Of a DNA stretch of 52,427 nucleotides, positions 17,876-27,533 are shown one piece after another. The stretch covers positions 1 through 52,427 of the forward strand of contig CANJUR010000030.1 of NCBI GenBank assembly GCA_947477565.1, read 5' to 3'. Numbering within the stretch: the stretch's first letter is position 1; each line of letters opens with the position of its first letter. Origin of the DNA: Deltaproteobacteria bacterium (GTDB lineage Bacteria; Myxococcota_A; Polyangia; Polyangiales; Ga0077539). Under the pieces are notes generated by a model that was not told where the DNA came from, did no database searches, and saw nothing but the letters and a program-made list of their open reading frames with translations. A program made the translations under genes and the position numbers.

Positions 17876-19481
17876 CCGACTCGGGGCGCAGGAGCGGGAA
17901 GAGCACCACGTCGCGGATGCTCTTCTGCCCGGTGAGCAGCATCACCAGGCGATCGACACCGAGGCCGAAGCCGGCCGTCGGGGGCATGCCGTGCGAGAGC
18001 GCGCGGATGTAGTCCTCGTCGAAGTCCATCGCCTCTTCGTCGCCGCGCTCGCGGTTGCCGAGCTGCGCGCGGAATCGCTCCGCCTGGTCGTCCGGGTCGT
18101 TGAGTTCGCTGAACGCGTTGGCGAGTTCACGGCCCTCCACGAAGAGCTCGAAGCGGTCGGTGAAGGTCACCGGGAAGCCTTCACCGTACTGCGCGGTCTG
18201 CTTGTCGGTGTCCTTCTTGCGCGCCAGCGGCGACACGTCGAAGGGGTAGTCCACGATGAAGACCGGCACGCTCTGCCCGTCGTCCGCCGTGCGGTAGTCG
18301 TCCACCAGGAAAGACTCCGCGAAGAGTTCAAACAACGCGAAGAGGGTCTCCCCGGCGGTGGTGCACTTGTTGAGATAGTCCCTGTGCTCACGCTGGAGGG
18401 ACGGCGTCGTGAGCACTGCGGCCCGCACGCGCCCCCATCCCGCGAGCCCCATGCCGTTGGCCCAGATGCCCAGAAGATCAGGGTGCCGCTTCTGCAGCGC
18501 GTGCGTGACCGCGTCGAGCATCCGCACCCGCCGCCACGGACGCGCCAGCGAGAAGCTGCGACCGTGGGCGAAGCGCGGAAACCGAGCCACGAGGCGCGCA
18601 TCGACGTGCGTGACGAGCTCTTCGGTCTCGTCCATCAGCTCGCGATAGGTCGCATACGCCTGGTAGAACTCCAGAATCGTGAACTCCGGGTTGTGCCGCG
18701 TGGAGAGGCCCTCGTTGCGCCACACGCGGCCGATCTCGTAGACGCGGTCGAGGCCGCCGACGATGAGGCGCTTCAGGTACAGCTCCGGCGCGACGCGGAG
18801 GTACAGGTCGAGGTCGAGCGCGTTGTGGTGAGTGGTGAAGGGCTTGGCCGTGGCGCCCCCGCGAACGGAGTTGAGCGTCGGAGTCTCGACCTCCATGAAG
18901 TCGCGGTCGTCGAGCCACTCGCGCAACGCCCGCACGATGATCGACCGGGCGCGAAACACCTCGTTGACCTCGGGGTAGTTGGCGATGAGGTCGGTGTACC
19001 GCTGCCGGTAGCGCGTCTCGACCTCGCTGATGCCAAACCACTCGCTCGGAATGGGCGTGTAGCTCTTGGACAACGGCCGCAGGCTCTTCGCGAGCACTGA
19101 AAGCTCACCCGCGCGGGTGCGCATCGGGCGACCCTCCACGAGCACGATGTCGCCGAGGTCGATCTCCTTGAGCAGCGAGAAGTCCTCGCCGAGGTCGCGC
19201 GCGGAGCAGAACAACTGGATCTCGCCGCTCCCATCGCGCAGCTTCGCGAAGACCAGCTTGCCGGTGTCGCGCATCGCCACCACGCGGCCCGCCACGCGGT
19301 AGCGGGTGTCGGCGTGCGCGGCGTCGAGGGCGGCGCTGTCGTGGCCGTCGTGCGTCGCGCGAATACTCGCAATGGTATTCAGGGGCCCCGGATCGTTGCC
19401 GAACGGGAGATGTCCGCGCGCCCGCCAGGCATCGGCCTTGGCGCGGCGCACCGATTCGAGGGTGCTGGTCGTGTCGCTCAT
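17865..19481 (-). CDS. lysS: Lysyl-tRNA synthetase, class II
   Basis: The 538-residue enzyme attaches lysine to tRNA-Lys in the cytoplasm. It shows an N-terminal OB-fold anticodon domain (VAGRVVAMRDTGKLVFAKLRDGSGEIQLF), motif 2 RVWRNEGLSTRHNPEFTILEFYQAY and motif 3 GFGLGVDRLVMLLTGQKSIRDVVLFPLLRPE. The ATG at 19481 starts MSDTTSTLESV as in homologues; a longer frame begins at 19523 but its extra 14 residues look non-coding. The residues between motifs 2 and 3 include an insertion (about 310-370, with WANGMGLAGWGRVRAAV) relative to the short bacterial form. It leads the lysS-lolC/E-lolD operon. A lone class II LysRS is the expected housekeeping copy. Confidence 0.95.
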   Translation of the reverse strand: MSDTTSTLESVRRAKADAWRARGHLPFGNDPGPLNTIASIRATHDGHDSAALDAAHADTRYRVAGRVVAMRDTGKLVFAKLRDGSGEIQLFCSARDLGEDFSLLKEIDLGDIVLVEGRPMRTRAGELSVLAKSLRPLSKSYTPIPSEWFGISEVETRYRQRYTDLIANYPEVNEVFRARSIIVRALREWLDDRDFMEVETPTLNSVRGGATAKPFTTHHNALDLDLYLRVAPELYLKRLIVGGLDRVYEIGRVWRNEGLSTRHNPEFTILEFYQAYATYRELMDETEELVTHVDARLVARFPRFAHGRSFSLARPWRRVRMLDAVTHALQKRHPDLLGIWANGMGLAGWGRVRAAVLTTPSLQREHRDYLNKCTTAGETLFALFELFAESFLVDDYRTADDGQSVPVFIVDYPFDVSPLARKKDTDKQTAQYGEGFPVTFTDRFELFVEGRELANAFSELNDPDDQAERFRAQLGNRERGDEEAMDFDEDYIRALSHGMPPTAGFGLGVDRLVMLLTGQKSIRDVVLFPLLRPESDGR

Positions 19482-19674
19482 CGGATGGTCGCGCGTTATA
19501 CCGACCCGGGCCCCAACGGTCACGCGTTCGCGCCCGCGCTGCGCCGGTGCAATCCACTCACCGGCAGACTACCGTGGGCCTCCTCCACGCCTCCCTCTAC
19601 GGGCGCTCCGATGAAGGCACTGCTCTCCTTACTCCCCGCATGCAGATGATGATGGTCACGGCGCTCTCGCGACC

Positions 19675-21414
19675 GTGGATGCTCCCCGGCGTCCTGCCCG
19701 CGCGCTGCGATCTCCCGGCGTCGCATCGTTGCTAGCGCCTGGATCGCTCGACCCTCGCTTAGACGTGGATCTTCCGGCCCGCCCACAGGCCCCGCCGCCG
19801 CCTCCCACGGTGCTGACGTGGTGGTTGAGCCTCGCGGCGCTGGTAGCGCTCAGCCTCGCGCTGCGCCTACCGTACCTCGGAGCGTTGCCCAATCCGAGCG
19901 GCGACGAGGGCAACTGGACCCTCTTCGGCCTCGACGTACTCGCCGACCGCGCCCCGCAGATGTCGCCCGACGCCCGCTTCGTCAGCACCCTCTTCGCGCA
20001 CCTCATCGGCCTGTCATTTCGCCTCTTCGGGGTCTCCTTCGCGAGCGCCCGTGCGGTGCTCGTCGCGGGCCTCACTGCCACCCTCCTCGGCTCGGCGATC
20101 ACTGCCCGACGCCTCGGTCTACCGCGCGCGGGCCTCGCCATCGCCGCGCTCCTCGCGGTGCACCCGTGGTCGGTGCTCTGGAGCCGCACGGTGACGGTCC
20201 CCTACGCACTCGCGCTGGGCCTCGCCGTGCTCGGTCCGCTGCTTCTCCTGCTCGCAGCGCGCAGCGGCGCGGCGCTCACGCTGGTGCTCGCCGGACAGTG
20301 CCTCGCGATCGGCATTCACTTCACCCCGTTCGCGCTGCTCCCCGTCGTCGCGGCGCTGCTCTGGGTGCTCACGCCGCTGCATCGCACGATGCTCCGTCGG
20401 CCAGCGCTGGGCGTTTCGCTCGGGCTCGCGGCGCTGCACCTCGTGCCCGTCCTCTACGGCGCGGTGACGGTGGTCCGGCAGCGACACCTTGAGCCCGCGC
20501 GATGGTTCATTCACCTCGGGGCACGCTTGTATGTGTACGCACTCACCGTTGTCGGCGGCTGGACCGGCGAGGCCACCCTCCGGCACTTCACCGGCGAGGC
20601 CGTCACTCGCCCGCTCGAATGGGCCCTCGGAATCATCGCGTTGCTGGTCGTCGTCGCGGCGCTGCGCCCCTGCCCCCGCACGCACGCCGCGGACGCCCTC
20701 GCCCGCTTCACCCGTGGGCATCTCGTCGTAGCGCTGGTCGGTCTCCCGCTCCTCCTTGCCAGCGCTCGACCGTGGAACCTCCCCGCCATCGACGCCGAGC
20801 GCTACCTCTTTGTCACCCTCGCGCCCGCCGTCCTCGCGATGGGCGTCCTTGCCGAAGACCGCTCCGCACGCATCCGGCTCGTCCCGGCCTTCCTGGTGCT
20901 CTATCTCCTGGTCTGCCCCACCCTGCGCGCGGCGCAATTCTTCCTTCGCGGCGGAGCGCCCGACCGCGGGTACTTCACCCTCGCCGGCGGCGGCGGTTAC
21001 CGCGGCTGGAAGGGCGCCCGGGAGCGCGTCGCGGTGCCCGATCTCGTGCGCCACGAGGTCGATCGTTTGCGCGGCCAACGACGCGCGCTGGTGGTGGTCT
21101 CCGACTACGCGCTGCACCCGTTACAGTTCGCCAACCAGCGGGGCGGGTCGTGGTGCCACGACATCTCGAAGTCACCGCTGCCCGACCGCCAGGACGACCT
21201 GCACGTCTTTGTCACCTGGAGCGACGGCCTCCTCGCGCCGGGCTTCGGCCCCCCGGAGGAGCGCGCCCACCACGAACAACTCCGCGCGTTGATGCACTCG
21301 CCGCGCTTCCGGTTTCTACGCCGTGCGCGGGTCTTCTTGCAGCCCGACGGATCGCCGCTGATCGAACTCTGGTCCGCCGAGCGAACGCCCGCTACGGCTC
21401 CTCTCGCGCCATGA
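19675..21414 (+). CDS. Membrane glycosyltransferase, GT39/ArnT-like
   Basis: The 579-residue protein has about ten or more membrane segments after a proline-rich N-terminus. The first external loop has NPSGDEGNWTLFGLDVL, where the Asp-Glu pair is the expected catalytic/metal site of GT-C enzymes (GT39/GT83) that use polyprenyl-phosphate sugars. The C-terminal ~150 residues form a periplasmic domain. The acceptor cannot be told. ATG at 19675 is used, but a start nearer the first helix (residue ~45) is possible. It converges with the sulfatase-fold gene, overlapping it by 23 bases at the 3' ends. Confidence 0.75.
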   Translation: MDAPRRPARALRSPGVASLLAPGSLDPRLDVDLPARPQAPPPPPTVLTWWLSLAALVALSLALRLPYLGALPNPSGDEGNWTLFGLDVLADRAPQMSPDARFVSTLFAHLIGLSFRLFGVSFASARAVLVAGLTATLLGSAITARRLGLPRAGLAIAALLAVHPWSVLWSRTVTVPYALALGLAVLGPLLLLLAARSGAALTLVLAGQCLAIGIHFTPFALLPVVAALLWVLTPLHRTMLRRPALGVSLGLAALHLVPVLYGAVTVVRQRHLEPARWFIHLGARLYVYALTVVGGWTGEATLRHFTGEAVTRPLEWALGIIALLVVVAALRPCPRTHAADALARFTRGHLVVALVGLPLLLASARPWNLPAIDAERYLFVTLAPAVLAMGVLAEDRSARIRLVPAFLVLYLLVCPTLRAAQFFLRGGAPDRGYFTLAGGGGYRGWKGARERVAVPDLVRHEVDRLRGQRRALVVVSDYALHPLQFANQRGGSWCHDISKSPLPDRQDDLHVFVTWSDGLLAPGFGPPEERAHHEQLRALMHSPRFRFLRRARVFLQPDGSPLIELWSAERTPATAPLAP

Positions 21415-24055
21415 TTTCCACCGGCGCGATCTCCAGCCTCGCGTCCGGCGAGTTCACGCGCTCTGGGGCGATGCGTTGCCCGTCGCCCTCGATCTCCAGC
21501 GACACGAAACTGCGCAGCCGCACGGGACGCATTTCCGCATCGACACGCAGCGCCACCTCGTCGCGGAGAATCTCCCCCGGCCGCCACTCCGTCGTCGGGT
21601 AGCGCCCGTAGATGGGCGCGTGCCGCGCGACGAAGAGCGGCCAGATCGGCTGGGAATCCACCGGATCAAAGGACACCACGATGTACACCGGGCGACGCGT
21701 GCGACGCAGTACGCGCCAGTAGAGCACCGCGCGATAGGTACCCTCGATCGGTACGTGGTCTGCCGCGAGGTCGTAGCCGAGGAGTTCTGCGATGTCGCCA
21801 AAACGGACGTGCAGCGGGTGCTGCATCGCGGGCTCCGCGGGCAGGCGCGCAGCGGCGATCTGCTCGTTGGAGCGATTGGCCGAGAGGGCGCCGTGATCGG
21901 TCCAGGTGACGAGGCGCTCGCGCAAATCGGACGCAAGCTCAGGTCGGTCGTCGTAGAGGTTGTGAATCTCGCCGCGGTCGCGCGCGATGTCGAAGAGTTC
22001 CCAGGTGCCGCGCCGGAGGTCATGGATCAACTTGAACGGCGGCGCGTAGATGGACTTCTGCTCGGAGGGAAAGAGCCCGTCGGGCGTGACCTCGGCGAAG
22101 AGCGAGCGACGCCAGGCAGCGGGCAGCAACGGGCCCGGTGTGGGGTCGTAGAGCACCGGCAGAAGCGAGCGCCCGGACACCGGCGCGAGGGGCTGCCGGC
22201 CGGCAAAGTTGAGCATCGTCGGGTTGAGGTCGAACAGGTTGACGAGGGCCTGACGAGGGCCTGGCGTGACGCCCGGCGCGCGCACGAGAATAGGCACGCG
22301 CAGCGCCTCGTCGTGGAGGTCAAACGAGTGATGATAGACGCCGTGTTCGCCGAAGGCCTCGCCGTGGTCGCCGAAGAGGATCACCACCAGCGGACGCCGC
22401 GCAGCGAGGGCCTCGAGTTGAGCGAGTACCGGGCCGATGGCCTCGTCGGCTCCCGCGAGTTCTTCGTCGTACTGATCGAGTTGCGAGTGGCCAAACTCCC
22501 GCGGTGCACTGCGATCGCGGTACGGGTCGTGGGTCTCCATGATGTGGGACCACACGAAAAACGGCCGCGGGTCGCTCTCGCGCTCCTGCAGGAAGCTCTG
22601 GATGCGCGCGATGCTCGGAGCAACATCGGGCTTGAATCCCGCCTCCTCGACGACCCGCTGGAAGCCCTGAAAAAAGCCCGCGGTGTGAGAGAAATATGCC
22701 GTCGCAGGGAAGGCCGCGGTGACGTACCCGGCGGACTCAAGTTGTTCGGCGAGAGTGAGGTTGGAGAGTTCCAGGGGCGGAAACTGAACGTCGTTGCCCC
22801 AGGCGACGAGCGAGGCGTAGCGGCCGACCCAGATGCTCCCGAAGGAGCGCAGCGAGCGAGGCGAGGCGCAGTACGCGTTGGTGAAGCGCGCCGCTCCGCG
22901 GGCGAAGCGATCGATGTTGGGCGTCGTCGGACGCCGATAGCCGTAGCAGCCAAGGTGGTCGGGACGCATCGCGTCGATGGAGAGCAGAACGAAGCTCGGC
23001 GGCTCCTGAGCGGCCTCCGGGGGCAGCGGCACGAGGTGCCCGGTGCTCTCGTCGGTCTCGAGGCGCGCGTCGCGGCCGGAGCAATTCTCGTCGCGGCCGT
23101 TGCCGGGAATGTCGTGTACTCGCGGGGAGATACGCGCATCGCGGTCGTTGCAGTCGCCGCCGTTGAACACCGCCGAGTAGCCGTCGCCGTCGAAGTCGAG
23201 GCTCAGTTGCAGTGTGCGCGCCACGCGCTGCGCGAGCAGGCTGCGGTTGAAGAGCGTCGCGGCCACGGTCTGCCTCGCCCCGAGGGTAAACGCCGACGTC
23301 ACGAAGGCCCCGATGGCGAGCAGCGACCAGGCGAGCGGCACCCACCACCGCAGCGGCGCGCCACGGCGGACGGTGCGCCGGCCGAGGAGCAGCAGCGCGA
23401 GTCCGTTGGCAAGCACGAGGGCGCCGAGGAGGGCGACGGCGCCGAACTCGAGGTTGCGAAACGCAGCCCAGTTGAGGCCGAAGAAGCGCACCGTCTGGGT
23501 GACGACCGCGACCACGGTGACGGACAGCACAACGCCGGGCGAAGCCAGTGGCCCGATGCGATGGAAGAACCACCGAAGAGGCCCGGAGAAGAGGAGCAGA
23601 AGGACGATCGCGAGGGCGGCGAAGCCGAAGGGAGAGAGGAAGACCGCGAGCGCGGCGAGGGACTGCGAGTGGAAGGTGCGATGCACCGTGTACGTGAGGG
23701 GATAGAGCGGGCCAACGGAGACGGCGATGCCGATCGCGAGCGCGGAGACCGCCACGGCGGCGTCGGGGTCTCGCGCAAACCAGCGGCGCGGGCCTCCGAG
23801 CGCCCAATCGGCGAACCGACAGAGCCACGGGACCGTGCGCGCAGAGGCGAGGATGATCTCTTCGAGAAGGCCAAGGCCGATGCCCAGGCTGAGCAGCGTG
23901 GCCGCGCACTGGAGCACCACGAGTACCCCGAGCGCTGGAGGCAGCGATCCGCGCGGGGCTCGCGACCAGGCGAGGAGCCCGTCCGCCACGCCGACGCCCC
24001 CGAGCGCTACGAGACCCGCGGTGAGACCGAGGCCGCGGGTCAGCCGAGGGGTCAC
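21392..24055 (-). CDS. Membrane sulfatase-fold protein with MopE-type metal-binding motif
   Basis: The 887-residue protein has six or so membrane helices (residues ~1-270), then a MopE-like segment at ~285-322 ([20 protein letters not shown] ... [11 protein letters not shown]), then an alkaline-phosphatase/sulfatase domain (~350-720; [31 protein letters not shown], metal ligands D/D/H) and a C-terminal beta-rich region. The site that would carry formylglycine or phospho-Thr reads [10 protein letters not shown], not the canonical CxPxR. The layout resembles LtaS/PgpC-like periplasmic phospho-transferases or hydrolases, so it may remodel a glycolipid or polysaccharide; substrate unknown. The start is GTG and overlaps the prfB stop (GTGA), so both are probably translated from one message. 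Confidence 0.83.
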   Translation of the reverse strand: MTPRLTRGLGLTAGLVALGGVGVADGLLAWSRAPRGSLPPALGVLVVLQCAATLLSLGIGLGLLEEIILASARTVPWLCRFADWALGGPRRWFARDPDAAVAVSALAIGIAVSVGPLYPLTYTVHRTFHSQSLAALAVFLSPFGFAALAIVLLLLFSGPLRWFFHRIGPLASPGVVLSVTVVAVVTQTVRFFGLNWAAFRNLEFGAVALLGALVLANGLALLLLGRRTVRRGAPLRWWVPLAWSLLAIGAFVTSAFTLGARQTVAATLFNRSLLAQRVARTLQLSLDFDGDGYSAVFNGGDCNDRDARISPRVHDIPGNGRDENCSGRDARLETDESTGHLVPLPPEAAQEPPSFVLLSIDAMRPDHLGCYGYRRPTTPNIDRFARGAARFTNAYCASPRSLRSFGSIWVGRYASLVAWGNDVQFPPLELSNLTLAEQLESAGYVTAAFPATAYFSHTAGFFQGFQRVVEEAGFKPDVAPSIARIQSFLQERESDPRPFFVWSHIMETHDPYRDRSAPREFGHSQLDQYDEELAGADEAIGPVLAQLEALAARRPLVVILFGDHGEAFGEHGVYHHSFDLHDEALRVPILVRAPGVTPGPRQALVNLFDLNPTMLNFAGRQPLAPVSGRSLLPVLYDPTPGPLLPAAWRRSLFAEVTPDGLFPSEQKSIYAPPFKLIHDLRRGTWELFDIARDRGEIHNLYDDRPELASDLRERLVTWTDHGALSANRSNEQIAAARLPAEPAMQHPLHVRFGDIAELLGYDLAADHVPIEGTYRAVLYWRVLRRTRRPVYIVVSFDPVDSQPIWPLFVARHAPIYGRYPTTEWRPGEILRDEVALRVDAEMRPVRLRSFVSLEIEGDGQRIAPERVNSPDARLEIAPVEIMAREEP

Positions 24056-25168
24056 GCGCTCGCGGTCTTCTTCTTCATCGCCCCGAGGAGCGACGACTCG
24101 ATGAACGGATCGAGGTCGCCGTCGAGCACGCCGGAGATGTTGCCAGTCTCGTGGTCGGTACGGAGGTCTTTGACAAGCTGGTACGGCGCCATCACGTAGT
24201 TGCGAACCTGGTGCCCAAACGCGATGTCCGACTTGTTCGCTTCGAACTTCCCCTTGAAGGCATCTTCACGCTTCTGCTTCTCCAGCGCGTAGAGCTTGCC
24301 CTTCAGGGTCTTCAGGGCGATGCGCCGGTTCTCGTGCTGTGATCGCTCGCTCTGGCACTTCACCACGATGCCCGTGACCCTGTGCGTGAGTCGCACCGCG
24401 GTCTCAACCTTGTTGACGTTTTGCCCGCCTTTACCGCCCGAGCGAAACGTATCCGTGTCGTAGTCGCCGTCCTTCAAATCGATCTCAAAGTCCTCGTCGA
24501 GATCGGGCGTCACGGCCACCGCCGCGAAGGCCGTCTGCCGTCGCGCATTGGCGTCAAACGGGCTGATGCGCACCAGCCGGTGCACCCCGTTTTCATGCTT
24601 CAGGTACCCAAACGCGTTGACCCCCGCGATCTGGATCGAAACGCTCTTTAGCCCGGCCTCCTCGCCTTCGGTCTCATCGAGGAGCTTCACCGTGAACCCG
24701 CGCTTCTCAGCCCAGCGGCCGTACATACGCAGGAGCATTTGGGTCCAGTCCATCGCATCGACGCCGCCCGCGCCGGCGTTGATCTCCACGATGGCATCGA
24801 CCTGATCTTCGGGCTCCGACAACATCTGGTCGAGCTCCATCTTGCGCGTGCGCACTTCGATCTTCGCGGCGGCGACGGCCACCTCCGCGCCGACGGTCTC
24901 GTCGTTCTCCTCGGCGGCCATCACGAGCAGCTCCGCGGCGTCGCGCACATCCCTCTGGAGTGCCTCCACGGTCTGGATCATCGTGTCCTTGTCGGCCCGC
25001 TCTTTCAGGAGCTTCTGGCTGGTCGGACGGTTCCAGAAATCCGGATCGCCGCTCTCGGCATCAATCTCCTCCACGCGCTGTTTCAGCCTCGGGAGGTCAA
25101 AGATGCCTCCCGAGGTTCTCCGCCCGTCGGGCGAGATCCTCTAACTGGTTTCGGGTGTCGCTGATCAT
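24052..25168 (-). CDS. prfB: Peptide chain release factor 2, made by programmed +1 frameshift
   Basis: RF2 ends translation at UGA and UAA. The protein has the SPF tripeptide ([11 protein letters not shown]) for stop-codon reading and the GGQ motif at residues 247-249 of the shifted product. The coding sequence is split. An ATG at 25168-25166 opens 23 codons ([15 protein letters not shown]...GRHL) that stop at an in-frame TGA (25099-25097). The site reads GGGAGGCATCTTTGAC: an SD-like GGGAGG, then CTT-TGA-C, the classic autoregulatory slippery stop. A +1 shift after CTT continues as [13 protein letters not shown] in the second frame to 24052, giving 371 residues, close to the E. coli length. 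A GGAGG lies about 16 bases before the ATG. Low RF2 favours the shift, so the gene controls its own dose. Confidence 0.95.
25095..25114 (-). promoter_or_regulatory. prfB +1 frameshift site
   Basis: Minus-strand order is SD-like GGGAGG, CAT, slippery CTT, stop TGA (25099-25097), C. The spacing of the SD-like element to the P-site codon is as in the E. coli site (AGGGGGTATCTTTGAC). The TGA followed by C is a poor terminator, which aids slippage. Confidence 0.93.
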
Positions 25169-25272
25169 CGTGGCGCACGGATTACCTCCCCCTCCGCACC
25201 GGGTCAACGGCTCGGCGCAGCGGTCTCCGGGTTATCGTCGAACTCCCCAATTCGCAGCCTCGACCGCGCCGT

Positions 25273-25522
25273 CTACAGCACCAGGTCGAGGCGATCGCTG
25301 ATCGACTCATGCAGCAACTTCACCGCGACGTGCCGACCGAGAAGCCGGCCGAGCCCGTGCCGCACCGGCGCCCATGCCCCCGTGCGCCACCAGCCCGAGG
25401 TCGGTGTACAAATCACAAAGCCCACGCGACCGCGCGCCCTCCACTCCGCGGATTGAGAGCGGAGACCCCGAATTCATCGTGGTCAGCGACTCGGTGCAGC
25501 TGCCCTCGCGCAGTGTAGACAT
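25273..25522 (-). pseudogene. Decayed N-terminal fragment of a Ser/Thr protein kinase
   Basis: One frame reads ...LYTDLGLVAHGGMGA (about 25365-25415), a good match for the strand and glycine-rich loop that open bacterial Hanks-type kinases (usually YxxLGLIARGGMGEV). The match then continues in the next frame from 25365: VRHGLGRLLGRHVAVKLLHES, including the VAVK lysine, and stops at TAG (25275-25273). The frame change and early stop leave only the start of the N-lobe, so the gene is dead. It fills the space between prfB and the TPR gene, which otherwise holds no gene. Confidence 0.6.
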
Positions 25523-25571
25523 TTCTCGGGGACGTTAAAACGGCCGACAAAAGGCGGTGCAGAGTGGCGGC

Positions 25572-26075
25572 TCAGGCCTCCGCGCGGGTGGTCGCGCCGC
25601 CGCGAAGCGTGATGAGCAACGCCTCGGCATCGGCCCGGTCTTCCGCCGACGGCCGACCTTTCAAGAAGCGTTCGAGGTACCCCATCGCCAGCGTCTTCCG
25701 CCCGGTCTCTGCGTTCGCGAGGCCCAACAGGTGCAGCGCCTCGTCGTCGTCGGCCTTGATCTCCAGCGCCCGCTCGCCCGTATCGATGGCCTCCTCGAAG
25801 CGCCCCAATTCGTACATGCACCAGCCCCGGTAGACCTGCGCGCCGAGGTGCGCCGGATCGCGGTGCGTCGCCTCGGAAAACGCTGCCAGCGCCGCGCCCG
25901 CCTTCTCCCGCCGCATAAACGCAAGGCCCAGGTAGTAGTGCGCGTGCACGTTGTCGGCGTCCGCGAGGAGCACCTCCCGAAGCGTCCGCACCGCCCCGTC
26001 CACATCCTCCTCGTGGAGTAGTTCGATCGACTCTTCCACCGCCGCCCAGCGTTCCTCGTCCGTGCGTTCGCTCAT
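25572..26075 (-). CDS. TPR-repeat protein
   Basis: The 167-residue protein holds about three tetratricopeptide repeats, seen as AHYYLGLAFMRREKAGAALAAF, AQVYRGWCMYELGRFEEAI and EALHLLGLANAETGRKTLAM-type helices. TPRs bind partner proteins; nothing here identifies the partner. No signal peptide is seen. It ends beyond the response regulator gene and starts six bases after its stop, so it is the last gene of the histidine kinase-regulator-TPR operon. The C-terminus is Ala/Thr-rich and short. Confidence 0.85.
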   Translation of the reverse strand: MSERTDEERWAAVEESIELLHEEDVDGAVRTLREVLLADADNVHAHYYLGLAFMRREKAGAALAAFSEATHRDPAHLGAQVYRGWCMYELGRFEEAIDTGERALEIKADDDEALHLLGLANAETGRKTLAMGYLERFLKGRPSAEDRADAEALLITLRGGATTRAEA

Positions 26076-26081
26076 CGCTTC

Positions 26082-27533
26082 TCAGGTTCCCTTGCGGTCA
26101 TCGTCGTCGTCCGCGCTCTGCGTTTCACCAAGCCATCGCTGAATCGTCCGTCGATCGACCCCGAGCAGCCGCGCGGTGCGCTTCTTGTTGTTGCCCGTGC
26201 GCTCCAGCACCCGGCGCACATACGCCATCGTGAGCTCGTCGAGCGTCATTTCCCGCTCCGCCGCCGCCGCCAGAATATCCGTCGGCGCTGGGTGCTCGAG
26301 CGACGCCGGGAAATCCTCCGGGGAGATCCACTCCTCGCGTGCCAGGGCCACCGCACGCTCCACGGCGTTCTCCAGTTCGCGCACGTTTCCCGGCCAGTGG
26401 TAGGCCTCCAACTTCTGCAGCGCAGCGCCAGAGAAGCCCTTCACCCCGCTGCCCGAGCGCGCCGCCACCCGCTTGAGGAAATGCTCCGCGAGCGGCACCA
26501 CGTCCTCTGGGCGATCGTGCAGCGGCGGCACCCCGACCTCGATCACTGCCAACCGGTAGAACAAGTCTTCTCGGAAGCGCCCCTCCTGCACCGCCTTACG
26601 CAGGTCAGAGTGCGTCGCAGCCACCACGCGCGCGTCGAAGGGCTCCGATTTCGTGGCCCCGAGCGGCCGCACCTCGCGCTCTTGAATCACCCGCAGCAGC
26701 TTCGCCTGGAGCGCCATCGGCAGGTCGCCGATCTCATCGAGGAAGAGGGTCCCGCCGTGCGCCGCGCGAAACAGCCCCGGGCGATCGACCTTCGCGTCCG
26801 TAAACGCGCCCTTGCGCACCCCGAAGAGCTCGCTCTCCAGAAGCGCGTCAGGAATCGCCGCGCAATTGATCGGCACAAACGGCCCCGCAGACCGCTTGCT
26901 CTCGGCGTGCAGCGCCCTCGCGATGACCTCCTTGCCGCTGCCGCTCGGCCCCGTGACGAGCACCGTCGCGCCGCTGTCGGCCACGCGCTTCACCAGGTCT
27001 GAAATCTCCGCCAACGCGCGGCTCCGGCCGACGAGCTCGCCGACAAGGAAGCGCCCGCCGAGTTCACTCCGCAGTCGCCGCACCTCGGAGCGCAGGGCCG
27101 TCGCCTCGAGCGCACGATTAACCGCCACGCGCAGCGTCTGTGGCTCAAATGGCTTCGTCACGAAATCGTACGCGCCGAGCCGTAGCGCGCGCACCGCCGT
27201 CTCGATGCTCCCGAAGGCCGTGATCGCGATGACCGCCACGCGCGGGTCAAACGCCCGCACCTGCTCGATGAGCTCGAAGCCGTCCATCCCCGCCATATTC
27301 ATGTCGGTGATCACTACATCCGGGGCGCGCTCCTCCACCGCCGCCAGCGCCGATGCAGCATCGGAAAACGTTGTCACTTGATGGCCCGACGCCGTGAGCA
27401 ACTCGTGGAGAAACGCCCCGAGATCGGCGTCGTCATCGACCACGAAGAGCCGACCCCGACCGGGCTTCACCATCACTCCCGGCATCGCCCGTACACCGCC
27501 CTCCTGAGGGAATCGCGCGTCGCTTTGGTTCAT
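26082..27533 (-). CDS. NtrC-family sigma-54 response regulator
   Basis: The 483-residue protein has a receiver domain (phospho-acceptor Asp77 in VVITDMNM, conserved Lys in DFVTKPFE), an AAA+ domain (Walker A GPSGSGKEVIA, Walker B GTLFLDEIGDLP) and a Fis-type HTH (RTARLLGVDRRTIQRWL). It should activate sigma-54 promoters when phosphorylated by the kinase made from the preceding gene. The sigma-54 contact loop reads GAFTDA, with Asp246 in place of the usual Gly of GAFTGA; this variant occurs in other EBPs. The ATG at 27533 overlaps the kinase stop as ATGA; the longer frame to 27551 is not needed. Confidence 0.93.
   Translation of the reverse strand: MNQSDARFPQEGGVRAMPGVMVKPGRGRLFVVDDDADLGAFLHELLTASGHQVTTFSDAASALAAVEERAPDVVITDMNMAGMDGFELIEQVRAFDPRVAVIAITAFGSIETAVRALRLGAYDFVTKPFEPQTLRVAVNRALEATALRSEVRRLRSELGGRFLVGELVGRSRALAEISDLVKRVADSGATVLVTGPSGSGKEVIARALHAESKRSAGPFVPINCAAIPDALLESELFGVRKGAFTDAKVDRPGLFRAAHGGTLFLDEIGDLPMALQAKLLRVIQEREVRPLGATKSEPFDARVVAATHSDLRKAVQEGRFREDLFYRLAVIEVGVPPLHDRPEDVVPLAEHFLKRVAARSGSGVKGFSGAALQKLEAYHWPGNVRELENAVERAVALAREEWISPEDFPASLEHPAPTDILAAAAEREMTLDELTMAYVRRVLERTGNNKKRTARLLGVDRRTIQRWLGETQSADDDDDRKGT

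Noticed and set aside
21476..24199. A 907-codon plus-strand frame
   Set aside because: Antisense to the sulfatase-fold gene and prfB, both clearly coding; composition is that of a shadow.
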